Positions 44,859 through 54,478 are shown, counted from the stretch's first letter. The stretch: DNA of 64,000 bases from Flexivirga meconopsidis (GCF_026162425.1 NZ_JAOBQJ010000001.1:806001-870000), one strand, 5' to 3'. Notes: a model not told the origin generated them from the letters alone. Numbers and translations: made by a program.

Positions 44859-47122
44859 CGGCGGCGGGCCTTGCGTTTGCGCTTGGCGTAGGTCTCGACC
44901 AGCCCGGCCTGCAGGTCGCGCAACGGATTTCCTTCCGTGTCGAGGTGGTGTCGCTCCCAGCGTCCGTCGCCGTGCAGGTGCCAGGACGACGTCTCCGGCG
45001 ACATCGCTTGGTCGAGCAGACGAGCGAGCGTCTCGATGTGCCTACCGGAGCTGAGGCGCACCAGCGCCTCGACCCGGCGGTCCAGGTTGCGGTGCATCAT
45101 GTCGGCGCTGCCGATGAAGACCACGTCGTCCTCGCCCTCGATGACGAAGCGGAACACCCGCGAGTGTTCCAGGAAGCGGCCGAGGATCGAGCGCACGGTG
45201 ATCCGGTCGGACAACCCCTCGACCCCGGGTCGTATGGCGCAGATGCCGCGCACCCAGATGTCGACGTCGACGCCGGCCTGCGACGCGCGGTAGAGGGCGT
45301 CGATGACCTCCTCGTCGACCATCGAGTTGACCTTGATCTGCACCCGCGCCTGCTTGCCGTCCCGCGCCGCGGCGATGGTGCGGTCGATCTGCTCGATCAG
45401 CCCGGTGCGCACCGAGCGCGGGGCGACCAGCAGGCGCTTGAACTTGCTGCGCGGCGCCATACCGGACAACTGGTTGAACAGACGCGAGAGGTCTTCGCCC
45501 ACCTCCCGGTCGGTGGTCAGCAGCCCCAGATCCTCATAGAGGCGAGCGGTTTTCGGGTTGTAGTTTCCGGTGCCGACGTGCGCGTAGCGGCGCATCTCGC
45601 CGCCCTCTTCGCGCACCACCAGGCAGAGCTTGGCGTGCGTCTTGAGCCCGACCATCCCGTAGACCACGTGCACGCCCGCACGCTCCAGCTTGCGGGCCCA
45701 GGTGATGTTGTTCTCCTCGTCGAACCGGGCCTTGATCTCCACGACCGCGAGCACCTGCTTGCCGGCCTCAGCGGCGTCGATCAGTGCGTCGATGATCGGC
45801 GAGTCACCGCTGGTGCGGTAGAGCGTCTGCTTGATCGCGAGCACGTGCGGATCGGCGGCGGCCTGCTCGATGAAGGCCTGCACCGACGTCGAGAACGAGT
45901 CGTAAGGGTGGTGCAGCAGGATGTCGCCCGCGCGCATGGCCTCCATCACGTCCGACTGTGCGGAGCGTTCGACCGGTGCCAGGTCCGGATGCGCCTTGGC
46001 GACGAATGCCGGCCACCGCAACTCCGAACGGTCAAGATCGGCAACGGTATTCAGCCCACGCAGGTCGAGCGGCTCGGGCAGTCGGTAGACCTCGTCGTCA
46101 CGAACGCCGAGCTCGCGGATCAGCAGATCCATCACGTGGTCGTCCATGTCGTCGGCCACCTCGAGGCGCACCGGGGGTCCGAAGCGCCGGCGGGTGAGCT
46201 CCTTCTCCAGGGCGGTCAGGAGGTTCTCGGCGTCGTCCTCCTCGACCTCCAGGTCTTCGTTGCGGGTCACCCGGAAGGTGAAGTGTTCGCGCACCTCCAT
46301 GCCCGGGAAGAGGTATTGCAGGTGCTCGGCCATGACGTCCTCGATGGTGACGAAGCGCGCGTCATACAGCTTGTCGTCCTGCTCGCCGGCGGGCAGCTTG
46401 ATCAGCCGGGGGAGCAGTGGCGGCACCTTGACCCGGGCGAAGTGCTCGCGGCCGGTCTTGGGGTTGATCAGCACGACCGCGAGGTTGAGCGACAGGCCGG
46501 AGATGTAGGGGAACGGGTGCGCCGGGTCGACCGCGAGCGGGGTCAGCACCGGGTAGATCTGGTTGCGGAAAAGGGTGTTCAGGTGTTCGCGGTCGCCGTC
46601 GGTCCATTCGCCCGGGCGGACGATGCGGATGCCCTCGTCGGCGAGGGCCGGACGGATGTGGGTCTGGAACATCCGCGCGTGCACCTGCATCAGCTCGTGC
46701 GCGGCGTTGCTGACCTCGTCGAGCACCTCGCGCGGTTCGAGCCCGGATGCGGAGCGAACCGCCAGCCCGGTGGCGATGCGGCGCTTGAGACCGGCGACCC
46801 GGACCATGAAGAACTCGTCGAGGTTGGAGGCGAAGATCGCCAGGAACCGGGCACGTTCGAGCAGCGGCACCAGGGGGTCGCCGGCCAGTTGCAGGACCCG
46901 CTCGTTGAACTGCAACCAGGAGATCTCCCGATCCAGGAACCGGTCGTCGGGTAGCTGCTCGTCCGGCGTCGCCAGCTCGGGCGCGACCCGGATAAAGCGG
47001 CCGTTGGAGCCGCGGGCGCGCTGCGCCGCGCGGGTCTGCAGCCGCACCAGCGACGCGTCGCTGGCTGCCGTCTGGGTGGCCGGATCGACGGCGGGGGAAG
47101 TGGCCGGCTCCGTGGCGTCCAT
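44855..47122 (-). CDS. ppk: Polyphosphate kinase
   Basis: 755 residues. It makes polyphosphate from ATP reversibly. The phosphohistidine is H515 in [24 protein letters not shown], and the second active-site His is H677 in [19 protein letters not shown]-terminal signatures are [19 protein letters not shown] and [21 protein letters not shown] chose ATG 47122; 51 more codons upstream are open but not family-like and run into the mshD 3' end. The gene is coupled to mutT1 and lies just upstream of the pst operon, so phosphate import and storage are clustered. Confidence 0.95.
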   Translation of the reverse strand: MDATEPATSPAVDPATQTAASDASLVRLQTRAAQRARGSNGRFIRVAPELATPDEQLPDDRFLDREISWLQFNERVLQLAGDPLVPLLERARFLAIFASNLDEFFMVRVAGLKRRIATGLAVRSASGLEPREVLDEVSNAAHELMQVHARMFQTHIRPALADEGIRIVRPGEWTDGDREHLNTLFRNQIYPVLTPLAVDPAHPFPYISGLSLNLAVVLINPKTGREHFARVKVPPLLPRLIKLPAGEQDDKLYDARFVTIEDVMAEHLQYLFPGMEVREHFTFRVTRNEDLEVEEDDAENLLTALEKELTRRRFGPPVRLEVADDMDDHVMDLLIRELGVRDDEVYRLPEPLDLRGLNTVADLDRSELRWPAFVAKAHPDLAPVERSAQSDVMEAMRAGDILLHHPYDSFSTSVQAFIEQAAADPHVLAIKQTLYRTSGDSPIIDALIDAAEAGKQVLAVVEIKARFDEENNITWARKLERAGVHVVYGMVGLKTHAKLCLVVREEGGEMRRYAHVGTGNYNPKTARLYEDLGLLTTDREVGEDLSRLFNQLSGMAPRSKFKRLLVAPRSVRTGLIEQIDRTIAAARDGKQARVQIKVNSMVDEEVIDALYRASQAGVDVDIWVRGICAIRPGVEGLSDRITVRSILGRFLEHSRVFRFVIEGEDDVVFIGSADMMHRNLDRRVEALVRLSSGRHIETLARLLDQAMSPETSSWHLHGDGRWERHHLDTEGNPLRDLQAGLVETYAKRKRKARRR

Positions 47123-47159
47123 GGTTCCTATCGTTGCAAAGCTGGGGCGAGGCCGCAGC

Positions 47160-48041
47160 TTATGGCCTCGCGTACATGACATCGACGGCGCTGCGCTCGA
47201 AACCGAGCCGGGTGTATGTCGCCACGGCCGGCTCGTTGTCGCCCTCCACGTAGAGCGAGATGCGGCTGACACCACGGTCTTTCAGGTGCTGCAGGCCGAG
47301 CGCGGTGACCACCTTGCCCAGGCCGTGGCCCTGGTGCCCCGGGTCGACCGCCACCACGTAGACCTCTCCCTCGCTCGGATTGGCCGGCTCGATCTTGGTC
47401 CAGTGCGAGGCGACGATGCCAGCCGAGTCAGACAATGACGGCGAGGTGACGGCGGAGGAGTCGTCGACGACGAGGATCAGCCCCTGCGGGTCCCACCAGT
47501 CCTGCGACATCCGCTCGTCGAGGTCGGCCCTCGTCATACGGCCTTGTTCGGGGTGGTGGACGAACGCGCGCGCATTGAGGTCGAGCCACGCCTCTTCATC
47601 GCCGGGGTGGAAGGTGCGAGCGGTGAAACCTGCTGGCACCTGCGGTGTTTCGATCCGCGGGTCGGCGTCGACCGGCCGGCTCATCTGCCACAGGTTGCGC
47701 ACCACCTGCAGACCGAGGCTGCCTGCGATCGCCTGTGCCCCGGGCAGGTCCCCGTGCGCCCAGAGCCGGGCGTCCGGCCGCTGCTGCAGCACCGCGGTCG
47801 CCATGCGCTCGCCGTAGCCGCGGCGGCGGTGGCCGGGGTCGACGACGATCTCGGCCGAGCCGTCGTCCGCGACATACCCACCCGCGACGACCGCGTCGGC
47901 GCTGCGGATCACGTGCTGGGGTTCGGTATGACGCAGCGCCAGCCTGGTTGCTTCCGAGAAGGGTTCGACGCCGTCGGCGGCGGTCGCGCGCGCGGCGACG
48001 GCGAGGAGTTCTTCGGCGGCGGTCGGGGATGCGGCAGTCAC
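47160..48041 (-). CDS. mshD: Mycothiol synthase (acetyltransferase) MshD
   Basis: 293 residues with two GNAT domains. It acetylates Cys-GlcN-Ins with acetyl-CoA in the last step of mycothiol biosynthesis. The C-terminal half shows [28 protein letters not shown], which is characteristic, and [29 protein letters not shown] (acetyl-CoA binding). GTG 48041 has AGGA eight bases upstream, and the frame stays open to GTG 48059. It is adjacent to the GlnR-like regulator (gap 49 bp), as in Mycobacterium (Rv0818-Rv0819). mshA lies 13 kb away. Confidence 0.94.
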   Translation of the reverse strand: MTAASPTAAEELLAVAARATAADGVEPFSEATRLALRHTEPQHVIRSADAVVAGGYVADDGSAEIVVDPGHRRRGYGERMATAVLQQRPDARLWAHGDLPGAQAIAGSLGLQVVRNLWQMSRPVDADPRIETPQVPAGFTARTFHPGDEEAWLDLNARAFVHHPEQGRMTRADLDERMSQDWWDPQGLILVVDDSSAVTSPSLSDSAGIVASHWTKIEPANPSEGEVYVVAVDPGHQGHGLGKVVTALGLQHLKDRGVSRISLYVEGDNEPAVATYTRLGFERSAVDVMYARP

Positions 48042-48090
48042 GAGTTCATCCTGCCGCACCGGTGCATTTGCGACGCCGGTCGCGTCCGGC

Positions 48091-48798
48091 TCACGCGTTG
48101 CTCGGTGCTTCCTGCTGCTGCCGCTGCTCCGACGACCCGACGAAGCGGTAGCCGACGTTGCGCACGGTGCCGATCAGCGCCTCGTGCTCGGGGCCGAGCT
48201 TGGCGCGCAGACGGCGCACGTGCACATCGACCGTCCGGGTGCCGCCGAAGTAGTCGTAACCCCACACCTCTTGCAGCAACTGGGCGCGGGTGAATACCCG
48301 GCCCGGGTGGGCCGCGAGGTGTTTCAGCAGCTCGAACTCCTTGTAGGTCAGATCGAGGGTGCGGCCACGGATGCGTGCGGCATACGCCTCCTCGTCGATG
48401 GTGAGTTCACCGGCGGTGATGCGGGCCGGCTCCTCCGACTCCTCGGGGGCGACCCGGCTGGTCGCGAGGCGGATTCGGGCCTCGACCTCCGCGGGCCCGG
48501 CGCTGTCGAGGATGACGTCGTCGATCTGCCACTCGGCGGTCAGCGCTGCGAGACCGCCCTCGGTGAACACCGCGAGCAGTGGCGCGGACTGCCCGCTCGT
48601 CCGCAGCAACCGGCTCAGCCCGCGAGCGCCGGCCAGGTCGCGGCGCGCGTCGAGCAGCACCACGTCACAGTCGGGCGGCTCGACCAGGGCCTGCGGCTCG
48701 GGCGGCAGGATGCGCACCCGGTGCCCCAGCAGACCGAGTGCGGGCAGCACTTCGACACTCGCGCCGGGCGAGTCGGTGAGCAGGAGCAGTCGGGCCAC
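48091..48798 (-). CDS. glnR: Orphan winged-helix response regulator (GlnR-like)
   Basis: 235 residues. The N-terminal receiver-like domain (about 1-115) has [17 protein letters not shown] but lacks most of the usual acidic pocket, as in GlnR. The C-terminal OmpR-type winged helix is [57 protein letters not shown]...RNVGYRFV. No sensor kinase is nearby. In other actinobacteria such orphan regulators control nitrogen metabolism, and the neighbour mshD supports the same locus. The tail [11 protein letters not shown] is variable. The name is by synteny and pattern. Confidence 0.75.
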   Translation of the reverse strand: MARLLLLTDSPGASVEVLPALGLLGHRVRILPPEPQALVEPPDCDVVLLDARRDLAGARGLSRLLRTSGQSAPLLAVFTEGGLAALTAEWQIDDVILDSAGPAEVEARIRLATSRVAPEESEEPARITAGELTIDEEAYAARIRGRTLDLTYKEFELLKHLAAHPGRVFTRAQLLQEVWGYDYFGGTRTVDVHVRRLRAKLGPEHEALIGTVRNVGYRFVGSSEQRQQQEAPSNA

Positions 48799-48929
48799 GA
48801 GACGGCTAACCGTGGTCCGGGGATCGCGTCATACCTTGCAACAATAGAGAACCCGGCAGCGTCGCTCACCGGGTTCGGTGCCGCGGTGACCGGCGCCACA
48901 CTCCGCGAAACCGTCAGGAAGGCCGCCTC

Positions 48930-49169
48930 ATGCAGCAGGTCACGGTGCGTTATTGGGCCGGTGCGCAGGCCGCCGCCGGTGTGCACGAGGAGCAACTTGA
49001 GGCGGGCAATCCCGAGCAGTTGCAGGCTGCCGCCGTGGCCGCACACCCCGATCTGGAGCCGGTGTTCGCGGTGGCGTCCTTGCTGGTCGACGGCCGCCGG
49101 ATCGGCGCGGGCGCCGAGTTCGCGGCCGGTAGCACTGTCGAGGTGTTACCGCCGTTCGCCGGCGGGTGA
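48930..49169 (+). CDS. MoaD/ThiS-family sulfur-carrier-like protein
   Basis: 79 residues. A ubiquitin-like beta-grasp sequence, VTVRYWAGAQAAAGVHEEQL...VLPPFAGG, ends in the Gly-Gly needed for thiocarboxylation. Such proteins carry sulfur for molybdopterin or thiamin-type pathways; no partner enzymes (MoaE, MoeB, ThiF) are near, so the pathway is unknown. ATG 48930 follows GGAAGG. It is divergent from the GlnR-like gene across a 131-bp gap and is followed 7 bp later by a membrane protein gene. Confidence 0.82.
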   Translation: MQQVTVRYWAGAQAAAGVHEEQLEAGNPEQLQAAAVAAHPDLEPVFAVASLLVDGRRIGAGAEFAAGSTVEVLPPFAGG

Positions 49170-49176
49170 TGGGAAG

Positions 49177-49965
49177 ATGCGCCCTGTGCCACCCGCCAGC
49201 GTGACCGCGTCCCCCGCCCGTCTCACCGTCGCCCCGCTCGGCCTCGTCTCCGGGGTGCTTGCGGCGGCGTTGCTGATCCTCGGTGGCTACGCCGGGCACG
49301 ATGTGACCGCGTATGCCGCGCTGCTCGCGAGCCTTGTGCTCGCCTGGGGCTGGCCGCTGTTGCTCGATCTGCCCCGCCCGCCCGGCACCAGTGCCGTGCT
49401 CGCGGTCGGTGCCCTCGGCGCGGCCGGCGTCGTGGCCTTCTCCGGCGACACCGCCGACGGCATGCGGGCGCTCAGCGTGGTCCTCGCTATCTCGCTGGTG
49501 CTGGCGTTTCTGCACGAACTCCTGCGCACCGACGGCCGGCACGCGTTGGTGCTGTCCATCGCCGGCAGCGCGCTCGGGCTCGCGGTGCTGGCGAGCGGGT
49601 CGTTCTATGCCGGCGCGGCGTCCCACCCGTTCGGCGACGTGTCGGTGGCGGTCGTCGCCGGTGCGAGCGCGCTCGGCCTGGTGGCGCAGACCATGCTCGG
49701 TCGCGGCGCCGCCGCGGAGTGGGTGCTGCCGATCAGCCTGTTGCTCGGCGCCGCGGTCGGCGTGCTGGTTGGCCTCGGCACCGATGGTCACTGGAATGTG
49801 CTGCTGATCGCCGGCCTGGTGGCTGCCGCGGTCGGCACCGCCGTACGACGGGTGCTGTCCGACCTGTCGGCCACCGAACCCGCCGCGCGCCTCGCCTACG
49901 GCGCGGCGGCCGTGCTGGCGACCGGCGTCGTCGCCTACGCGGCGCAGTGGGCGATCAACCGCTGA
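49177..49965 (+). CDS. Hypothetical integral membrane protein, about eight helices
   Basis: 262 residues from ATG 49177, of which most is hydrophobic. Helices start LGLVSGVLAAALLILGGYAG, AYAALLASLVLAWGWPLLL, VLAVGALGAAGVVAFS, ALSVVLAISLVLAFLHELL and so on, ending LAYGAAAVLATGVVAYAAQWAI. There is no recognisable transport or enzyme motif. GTG 49186 is an alternative start with GGGAAG nine bases upstream. It follows the MoaD-like gene after 7 bp and is convergent with the nitrobindin-like gene. Function unknown. Confidence 0.78.
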   Translation: MRPVPPASVTASPARLTVAPLGLVSGVLAAALLILGGYAGHDVTAYAALLASLVLAWGWPLLLDLPRPPGTSAVLAVGALGAAGVVAFSGDTADGMRALSVVLAISLVLAFLHELLRTDGRHALVLSIAGSALGLAVLASGSFYAGAASHPFGDVSVAVVAGASALGLVAQTMLGRGAAAEWVLPISLLLGAAVGVLVGLGTDGHWNVLLIAGLVAAAVGTAVRRVLSDLSATEPAARLAYGAAAVLATGVVAYAAQWAINR

Positions 49966-49968
49966 GCG

Positions 49969-50514
49969 TCATACCTCGTCGGTCGCGGTCTCGTCCGGGC
50001 CGGCGGTGAACACCGGGCCGGCCGCCCGTTGCAGCTGGGCGGAGGCGTAGCTCTGCAGCGGATGGCCCATTGCGGCGATGTCGGTCGCCCACATCAGCCC
50101 GCCCTGCACGTAGCCGTAGAGGCGGTGGCCGGCGGTATATTCGCGGGCCGACGGGCTGCGCAGCACGCCGTCGGTGCGCAGCTCTGCCTTAGCCGGCTCG
50201 GTCTTGCCGTAGTAGAGCTCGACGACGCCGGTCGGATGGGCGAGCAGCAGCTCAACGTCGGCGTCGGGCAGCGGGCGCCAGTAGCCGACCTCGCTCTCGA
50301 AGGGCTCGCCGCGGCTGCCGTCCTCCGCGCGCACCCAGCTGCGTGCCTCCCAGCGCAGGAACGGGCGACCGTCGTGGGTGCAGCTCACCTGTTGGACGAA
50401 CTGGACCTCGTCCTGGTCGGGGTAGCCGGCGACGCCGGTCCCTTCCCACTGGCCGAGCAGCCAGGCGAGCGGCGCGAGGTCGGGATGCATGGTCGGGTCG
50501 AGTTCGATCGGCAC
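49969..50514 (-). CDS. Nitrobindin-like FABP-family haem protein
   Basis: 181 residues. The beta-barrel signature LGQWEGTGVAGYPDQDEVQF holds the GxWxGxG motif of the family, and HDGRPFLRWEARSW continues it. The late HRLYGYVQGGLMWATDIAAMGHPL corresponds to the haem-pocket region. Relatives bind haem b and turn peroxynitrite into nitrate. It ends convergently with the membrane protein gene after 3 bp and is preceded on its strand by the LCP gene, 14 bp away. With katG and mycothiol genes in the window it suits oxidant defence. Confidence 0.88.
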   Translation of the reverse strand: MPIELDPTMHPDLAPLAWLLGQWEGTGVAGYPDQDEVQFVQQVSCTHDGRPFLRWEARSWVRAEDGSRGEPFESEVGYWRPLPDADVELLLAHPTGVVELYYGKTEPAKAELRTDGVLRSPSAREYTAGHRLYGYVQGGLMWATDIAAMGHPLQSYASAQLQRAAGPVFTAGPDETATDEV

Positions 50515-50528
50515 CCGACCGATGGTAG

Positions 50529-51893
50529 TCAGCGAATCTCGTTCTTGCCGTTGGTGTACGACGACATCTTGTCGTGGTAGACGGCCTGGCCGAGCTTCTT
50601 GATCTGGGCCATGTCGACGTTGTCGATAGAACCGGCGACCGGGTCGTTGCCGAACGGGTTGTTCGGGTCGAGCGGCGCGGTGTAGTAGCTGATGTCACCC
50701 GAGCGCAGGTTGCGCAGGCCGAACGCGAGGCCGCGGATGTCGCCGGTCGAGGTGCCCTGGTCGACGGTGGTGTATTTGGTCAGGTCCTCGACCGTGTTGG
50801 TCAGCTTGACCGGGTTGAGCAGGGTGCCGGCCGACAGCGTCTTCTTCACCACCGCGCTTATCCACGCCTGCTGGTTGCGGCCGCGATCCACATCGCCCTG
50901 CGCGAGCTGGTGGCGTTCGCGCACGAAGCCGAGCGCCTCCTTGCCGTTCATCGTGTTGTAGCCCTGCTTGAAGTTGCCGTAGCCCTTCTCGTTGAACGGC
51001 TGAGCGACGTAGACGTTCACGCCGCCGAGGTCGTCGGTCAGGTCGGCGAAGCCCTGGAAGTCGATGATCGCGTAGCGGTTGATCACCACACCGCCCAGCA
51101 GGTCGGAGATGGTCTGCGCCAGGAGCGCCGGCCCGCCATACGCATAGGACGCGTTGATCTTGTTCTTGCCGTGCCCCGGGATCGAGACGTACATGTCACG
51201 CGGGAAGTGAATCACCTGCACCGATTTGTTGCCGTCGCTGATGTGCACCAGCTGTATGACGTCGGAACGCCCGTCGGAGGTGTTCTTCGGGTCGGTGGAG
51301 CGGGTGTCGCTGCCGATCAGCAGGATGTTCTGTGAATCCCCAGCGTCCGCAGCGGGTTTCACCTTGCTGCTGGGCAGGGCCGCACCGTGCTTGATGTTGG
51401 AGCCGAGGACGTGGTTGAGGTAGAGCAGGAAGCCGCCCAGTGCGAGGGCGATCACCAGCACCATGGACCCCAGTGTCAGCAGGGTGATCTTGAGCCAGCC
51501 GGCCTTCTTCTTGGTCCGCTTGCGGCCACGGCCGCCGCGGCCGGATCCACCCGAGCCTCCGGAGCCGCGGGACCCGCCTGATCCACCGGACGCGGAGCCC
51601 GAGCCGCGCGAGCGGCCGCGGCCGGAGTGCGACCGGTGCGTCGAACCCTCGGGCGCAGGCGAGGCTGGAGGCAGCTGACTCAGGTCCTCGTCGGCAAATG
51701 GCGCGCGCTCGCCGGAGGCCTCGGCCGGCTCGGCGGCAGGCTGCTGCTCTGCGGCCGGCTCGGTCGTCGTCTGCGCAGTCTCGGTGGGCCCGGCGGTCCG
51801 TCGCACGCGGGCGTCGTGCTGCGGCAGGCGCCGCTCGCCCGCCACGTCGTCGAACGAGAAGTCGTCGAATCCGCCTTGGTCGTCCCGAGTCAT
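50529..51893 (-). CDS. LytR-CpsA-Psr (LCP) family envelope protein
   Basis: 454 residues. A long cytoplasmic region (1-130), low in complexity and rich in Gly/Ser/Arg near 88-125, precedes one transmembrane helix (about 133-158). The LCP domain outside the membrane has LLIGSDTRSTDPKN, VQVIHFPRDMYVSIPGHGKNKINASYAYGGPALLAQTI, FVRERHQLAQGDVDRGRNQQAWI and the pyrophosphate-lipid residues (two Arg and Asp). Such enzymes attach polymers (teichoic-type or arabinogalactan-type) to peptidoglycan. Near residue 215 DVIQLVHI uses the rare codon ATA inside the frequent octamer. Confidence 0.92.
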   Translation of the reverse strand: MTRDDQGGFDDFSFDDVAGERRLPQHDARVRRTAGPTETAQTTTEPAAEQQPAAEPAEASGERAPFADEDLSQLPPASPAPEGSTHRSHSGRGRSRGSGSASGGSGGSRGSGGSGGSGRGGRGRKRTKKKAGWLKITLLTLGSMVLVIALALGGFLLYLNHVLGSNIKHGAALPSSKVKPAADAGDSQNILLIGSDTRSTDPKNTSDGRSDVIQLVHISDGNKSVQVIHFPRDMYVSIPGHGKNKINASYAYGGPALLAQTISDLLGGVVINRYAIIDFQGFADLTDDLGGVNVYVAQPFNEKGYGNFKQGYNTMNGKEALGFVRERHQLAQGDVDRGRNQQAWISAVVKKTLSAGTLLNPVKLTNTVEDLTKYTTVDQGTSTGDIRGLAFGLRNLRSGDISYYTAPLDPNNPFGNDPVAGSIDNVDMAQIKKLGQAVYHDKMSSYTNGKNEIR

Positions 51894-51957
51894 GGCCGAA
51901 AGTGTAAGTGGGCGGCGGCCCTCCAGCGCTCACCTCGCCCGGACGTACGCTGGTGTA

Positions 51958-53004
51958 GTGACCGCGACGACCAACGACAGCCCGCTGCTCGAACGCCACG
52001 GTGCGGTGCCCGGTGAGGGGATCGACGCCGGTGTCGCCGCGCACTACGGCGATCCGATGCGCGAGCAGCGTCTGCTGGAGCAGGGCCTGGCCGTTGTCGA
52101 CCTCTCCCACCGCGGCGTGGTCACGGTGACCGGCCCGGACCGGCGGAGCTGGCTGCACTCGATGACCACCCAGGCGCTGACCGACCTGGCGCCATACACC
52201 TCCACTGAGACGTTGGTGCTTAGCCCGCACGGGCACATCGAGCACGCGCTGCACGTGGTGGATGACGGTGCCACGACCTGGTTGAGCGTCGAGCCGGGCA
52301 CCGCGCCGGCGCTTGTCGAATGGCTGAACAAGATGCGCTTCATGCTGCGCGTCGAGGTTGCCGACGTGACCGGGTCCTATGCAGTGCTCGGCGAGCCGAT
52401 CGGTGCCGAATCCCTTCCCGCAGAGCTGGATTCGCGCGGTGTGATTGCCTGGCGTGATCCGTGGCCGCAGCTCGGATCGGACACTGCGGCATACAGCGAG
52501 GTGGATCCGCATCCGGCGGCCGGCCGGGCCTGGCGCGAGCTGATCGTGCCGCGGGAGCGCTTGATAGAGGAGATCGGTGACCGGCCGCTCGCCGGCACCT
52601 GGGCGGCCGAGGCCGAGCGCGTCGCTGCCTGGCGCCCGCGGCTGGGTGCCGACACCGACCATCGGACCATCCCGCACGAGCTCGACTGGCTGCGCACGGC
52701 GGTGCATCTGCACAAGGGCTGTTACCGCGGCCAGGAGACGATCGCGCGGGTGCACAACCTGGGCAAGCCGCCGCGGCGGCTGGTCTTCCTGCATCTCGAC
52801 GGCTCCGGGCACCTGCTGCCGGACGCGGGCGCCGACCTGGTCACCGCGCCGGGGGAGCGGCCGGTCGGGCGGATCACCTCGGTCGCCCGGCACGTCGATG
52901 ACGGGCCGATCGCACTCGGCGTGGTGAAGCGCAACACCCCCCTCGACGCCACGCTGTACGCCGGGGAGATCGCCGCGGCGCAGACGCCGATCGTCGCCCC
53001 GTAG
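51958..53004 (+). CDS. ygfZ: Folate-binding protein YgfZ/CAF17
   Basis: 348 residues. The conserved KGCYRGQETIARVHNLGKPPRRLV motif, with the key Cys in K-G-C-Y-x-G-Q-E, and the N-terminal VVDLSHRGVVTVTGPDRRSWLHSMTTQAL identify it. YgfZ uses folate for the repair or assembly of certain Fe-S proteins. GTG 51958 directly follows a TACGCTGGTGTA stretch with no ribosome-binding site, so the message may be leaderless. It is divergent from the LCP gene. A 92-bp tandem repeat array fills the space to the next gene. Confidence 0.9.
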   Translation: MTATTNDSPLLERHGAVPGEGIDAGVAAHYGDPMREQRLLEQGLAVVDLSHRGVVTVTGPDRRSWLHSMTTQALTDLAPYTSTETLVLSPHGHIEHALHVVDDGATTWLSVEPGTAPALVEWLNKMRFMLRVEVADVTGSYAVLGEPIGAESLPAELDSRGVIAWRDPWPQLGSDTAAYSEVDPHPAAGRAWRELIVPRERLIEEIGDRPLAGTWAAEAERVAAWRPRLGADTDHRTIPHELDWLRTAVHLHKGCYRGQETIARVHNLGKPPRRLVFLHLDGSGHLLPDAGADLVTAPGERPVGRITSVARHVDDGPIALGVVKRNTPLDATLYAGEIAAAQTPIVAP

Positions 53005-53018
53005 GTCGGGCGCCGCGC

Positions 53019-53290
53019 GCATAACTCACCGAATAGGTGGCCGACGCGCCGTCGTACGGCGGTTTCCCGGCGTGGCGCGCACCTTTTCGGTGAGTTTCGC
53101 GGGGCTCGGGGCATAACTCGCCGAATAGGTGGCCGGCGCGCCGTCGTACGGCGGTTTCGCGGCGTGGCGCGCACCTTGTCGGTGAGTTTCGCGGGGCTTG
53201 GGGCATAACTCGCCGAATAGGTGGCCGGCGCGCCGTCGTACGGCGGTTTCGCGGCGTGGCGCGCACCTTTTCGGTGAGTTTCGCGCGGTG
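53019..53290. repeat. Tandem array, three copies of a 92-bp palindromic unit
   Basis: Units start at 53019, 53111 and 53203, an exact 92-bp period. Each opens GCATAACTCRCCGAATAGG and closes GCGCACCTTTTCGGTGAGTTT (one copy CTTGTCGG). In unit 1, arms 53023-53039 and 53080-53096 pair over 17 bp with one mismatch. Inside, CGCCGT-CGT-ACGGCG forms a second hairpin. It fills the junction between ygfZ and the XRE regulator. The head GCATAACTCG resembles the head of the 51-bp repeats at 14132. Confidence 0.9.
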
Positions 53291-53322
53291 TGACCCGCCT
53301 CACGCTCACTCCAGCTTGCAAA

Positions 53323-53342
53323 ATGCTAACTACAGTTAGCAT
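53323..53342. promoter_or_regulatory. Perfect palindrome over the XRE-hbhA promoter
   Basis: ATGCTAACT-AC-AGTTAGCAT, 9-bp arms with a 2-bp centre, ends 9 bp before the XRE start codon. TTGCAA (53316-53321) and TAGCAT (53337-53342) are -35 and -10 candidates that it overlaps. It is a likely autoregulatory operator for the downstream helix-turn-helix protein. Confidence 0.75.
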
Positions 53343-53351
53343 GATGGAGTT

Positions 53352-53696
53352 GTGAGTCCGAACCCGGTGAGTGACGTGGGCAGCTACTTGAAGGAGCAGC
53401 GCCAGCAGGCGCAACTCTCGCTGCGGCAGCTCGCGGAGCGCACCGGGATCTCCAATCCCTATCTCTCGCAGATCGAGAGAGGGCTCAAGCGGCCCAGTGC
53501 CGAGATTCTGCAGGCCATCGCCAAGGGCCTGCGCATTTCGGCCGAGCAGCTCTACGTGCAGGCCGGCATCCTCGATGCCGTCCCGGACGGCGCGACCGAG
53601 CTCGACGTACGTCGCGCGATCAAGGCCGATCCCCGGTTGACCGACCGGCAGCGCAAGGCGTTGCTCGACGTCTACGAATCCTTCGTGGGCGACTGA
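53352..53696 (+). CDS. XRE-family helix-turn-helix regulator upstream of hbhA
   Basis: 114 residues. The helix-turn-helix is VGSYLKEQRQQAQLSLRQLAERTGISNPYLSQIERGLKRPSAEILQAIAKGLRISAEQLYVQAGIL (about 9-74). The C-terminal part, TELDVRRAIKADPRLTDRQRKALLDVYESF, is an acidic-basic helix tail. It matches mycobacterial Rv0474, also placed before hbhA. GTG 53352 has a very close GGAG; GTG 53367 is an alternative. It probably regulates itself and the hbhA-like gene 54 bp downstream via the palindrome at 53323. Confidence 0.88.
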   Translation: MSPNPVSDVGSYLKEQRQQAQLSLRQLAERTGISNPYLSQIERGLKRPSAEILQAIAKGLRISAEQLYVQAGILDAVPDGATELDVRRAIKADPRLTDRQRKALLDVYESFVGD

Positions 53697-53750
53697 ACTA
53701 ACCGACTCCCTCGCCGCTTCACGGCACCGACACCGAAAGGTAGGCACCTC

Positions 53751-54458
53751 ATGGCCAACACTTTGAAGAAGACCCTCGACCCTGCCCCGTTCTACGCCCT
53801 GGTCGGCGTCGCCGACTACGCCGTGGAGAACGTCCGCGAGACCCTCGACAGCGCTGCCGGCGCCGCCGCCGCGTTCCGCAGCGAGCTCGCCCCCAAGAAT
53901 GTGCAGACCCGGATCGTGAGCACTGTCAACGGTGTTCGCGAGCAGGTCGAGGCGCTGCCGTCGGTCGCGACCCAGCGTTACGAGTCGGTCGCCGGTGGCT
54001 TCGAGCGCACCTACGACGAGCTCGCCAAGGGCTGGGACGGCCTGGTCGAGCGCGGCGAGAACGTCACTCGCGAGCTGCGCAACCAGCCGGCCGCCAAGAA
54101 GCTGACCGAGCAGGTCGACGACGTCACCGACCGTGGCAGGGCCGCCGTCGCCCAGGCGCGCAAGACCGTCTCGGACACCCAGGACACCGCGGTGAGTGCC
54201 GTGTTCGCCGCGCGCAAGGAGGCCGCCAAGGGTGTCGCCGAGCTCGCCGGCCGCGTCGGCGACGAGGCCGCTGAGCTCGAGGCCGAGGCCAAGACCGCGC
54301 AGCGCAGCAACGCCGCCAAGGAGGGTGCCGCCAAGCCGACCGCGAAGCGTCCGACTCGTCGCGCGGTGACCAAGAAGGCGACCGCCAAGAAGACGACCGC
54401 GAAGAAGGCGCCGGCCAAGAAGTCGGCCGCCAAGAAGACGACCGCGAAGAAGGCCTGA
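53751..54458 (+). CDS. hbhA: HbhA-like heparin-binding surface protein with lysine-rich tail
   Basis: 235 residues, predicted mostly helical and coiled-coil (about 20-185). The start NTLKKTLDPAPFYALVGVADYAVENVRE is like mycobacterial HbhA. The C-terminus, about residues 190-235, is made of Lys/Ala/Thr repeats (KKATAKKTTAKKAPAKK), the kind of segment that binds heparin-like sulfated sugars in Mycobacterium. No signal peptide. It follows the XRE gene and ends at a strong terminator (54479-54519). A role in adhesion is inferred only; it could also bind DNA or lipid bodies, as related proteins do. Confidence 0.85.
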   Translation: MANTLKKTLDPAPFYALVGVADYAVENVRETLDSAAGAAAAFRSELAPKNVQTRIVSTVNGVREQVEALPSVATQRYESVAGGFERTYDELAKGWDGLVERGENVTRELRNQPAAKKLTEQVDDVTDRGRAAVAQARKTVSDTQDTAVSAVFAARKEAAKGVAELAGRVGDEAAELEAEAKTAQRSNAAKEGAAKPTAKRPTRRAVTKKATAKKTTAKKAPAKKSAAKKTTAKKA

Positions 54459-54478
54459 CCTCTCGCGTGATCTCGAAG

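Noticed and set aside
44648-46954. A 768-codon plus-strand open frame antisense to ppk
   Set aside because: ppk shows full family motifs on the minus strand; the plus frame has shadow-like composition.
53019-53290. Coding minus-strand open frames over the 92-bp repeats
   Set aside because: They translate the repeat in tandem (ETAVRRRAGHLFGELC-type) and continue through ygfZ and hbhA on the wrong strand.
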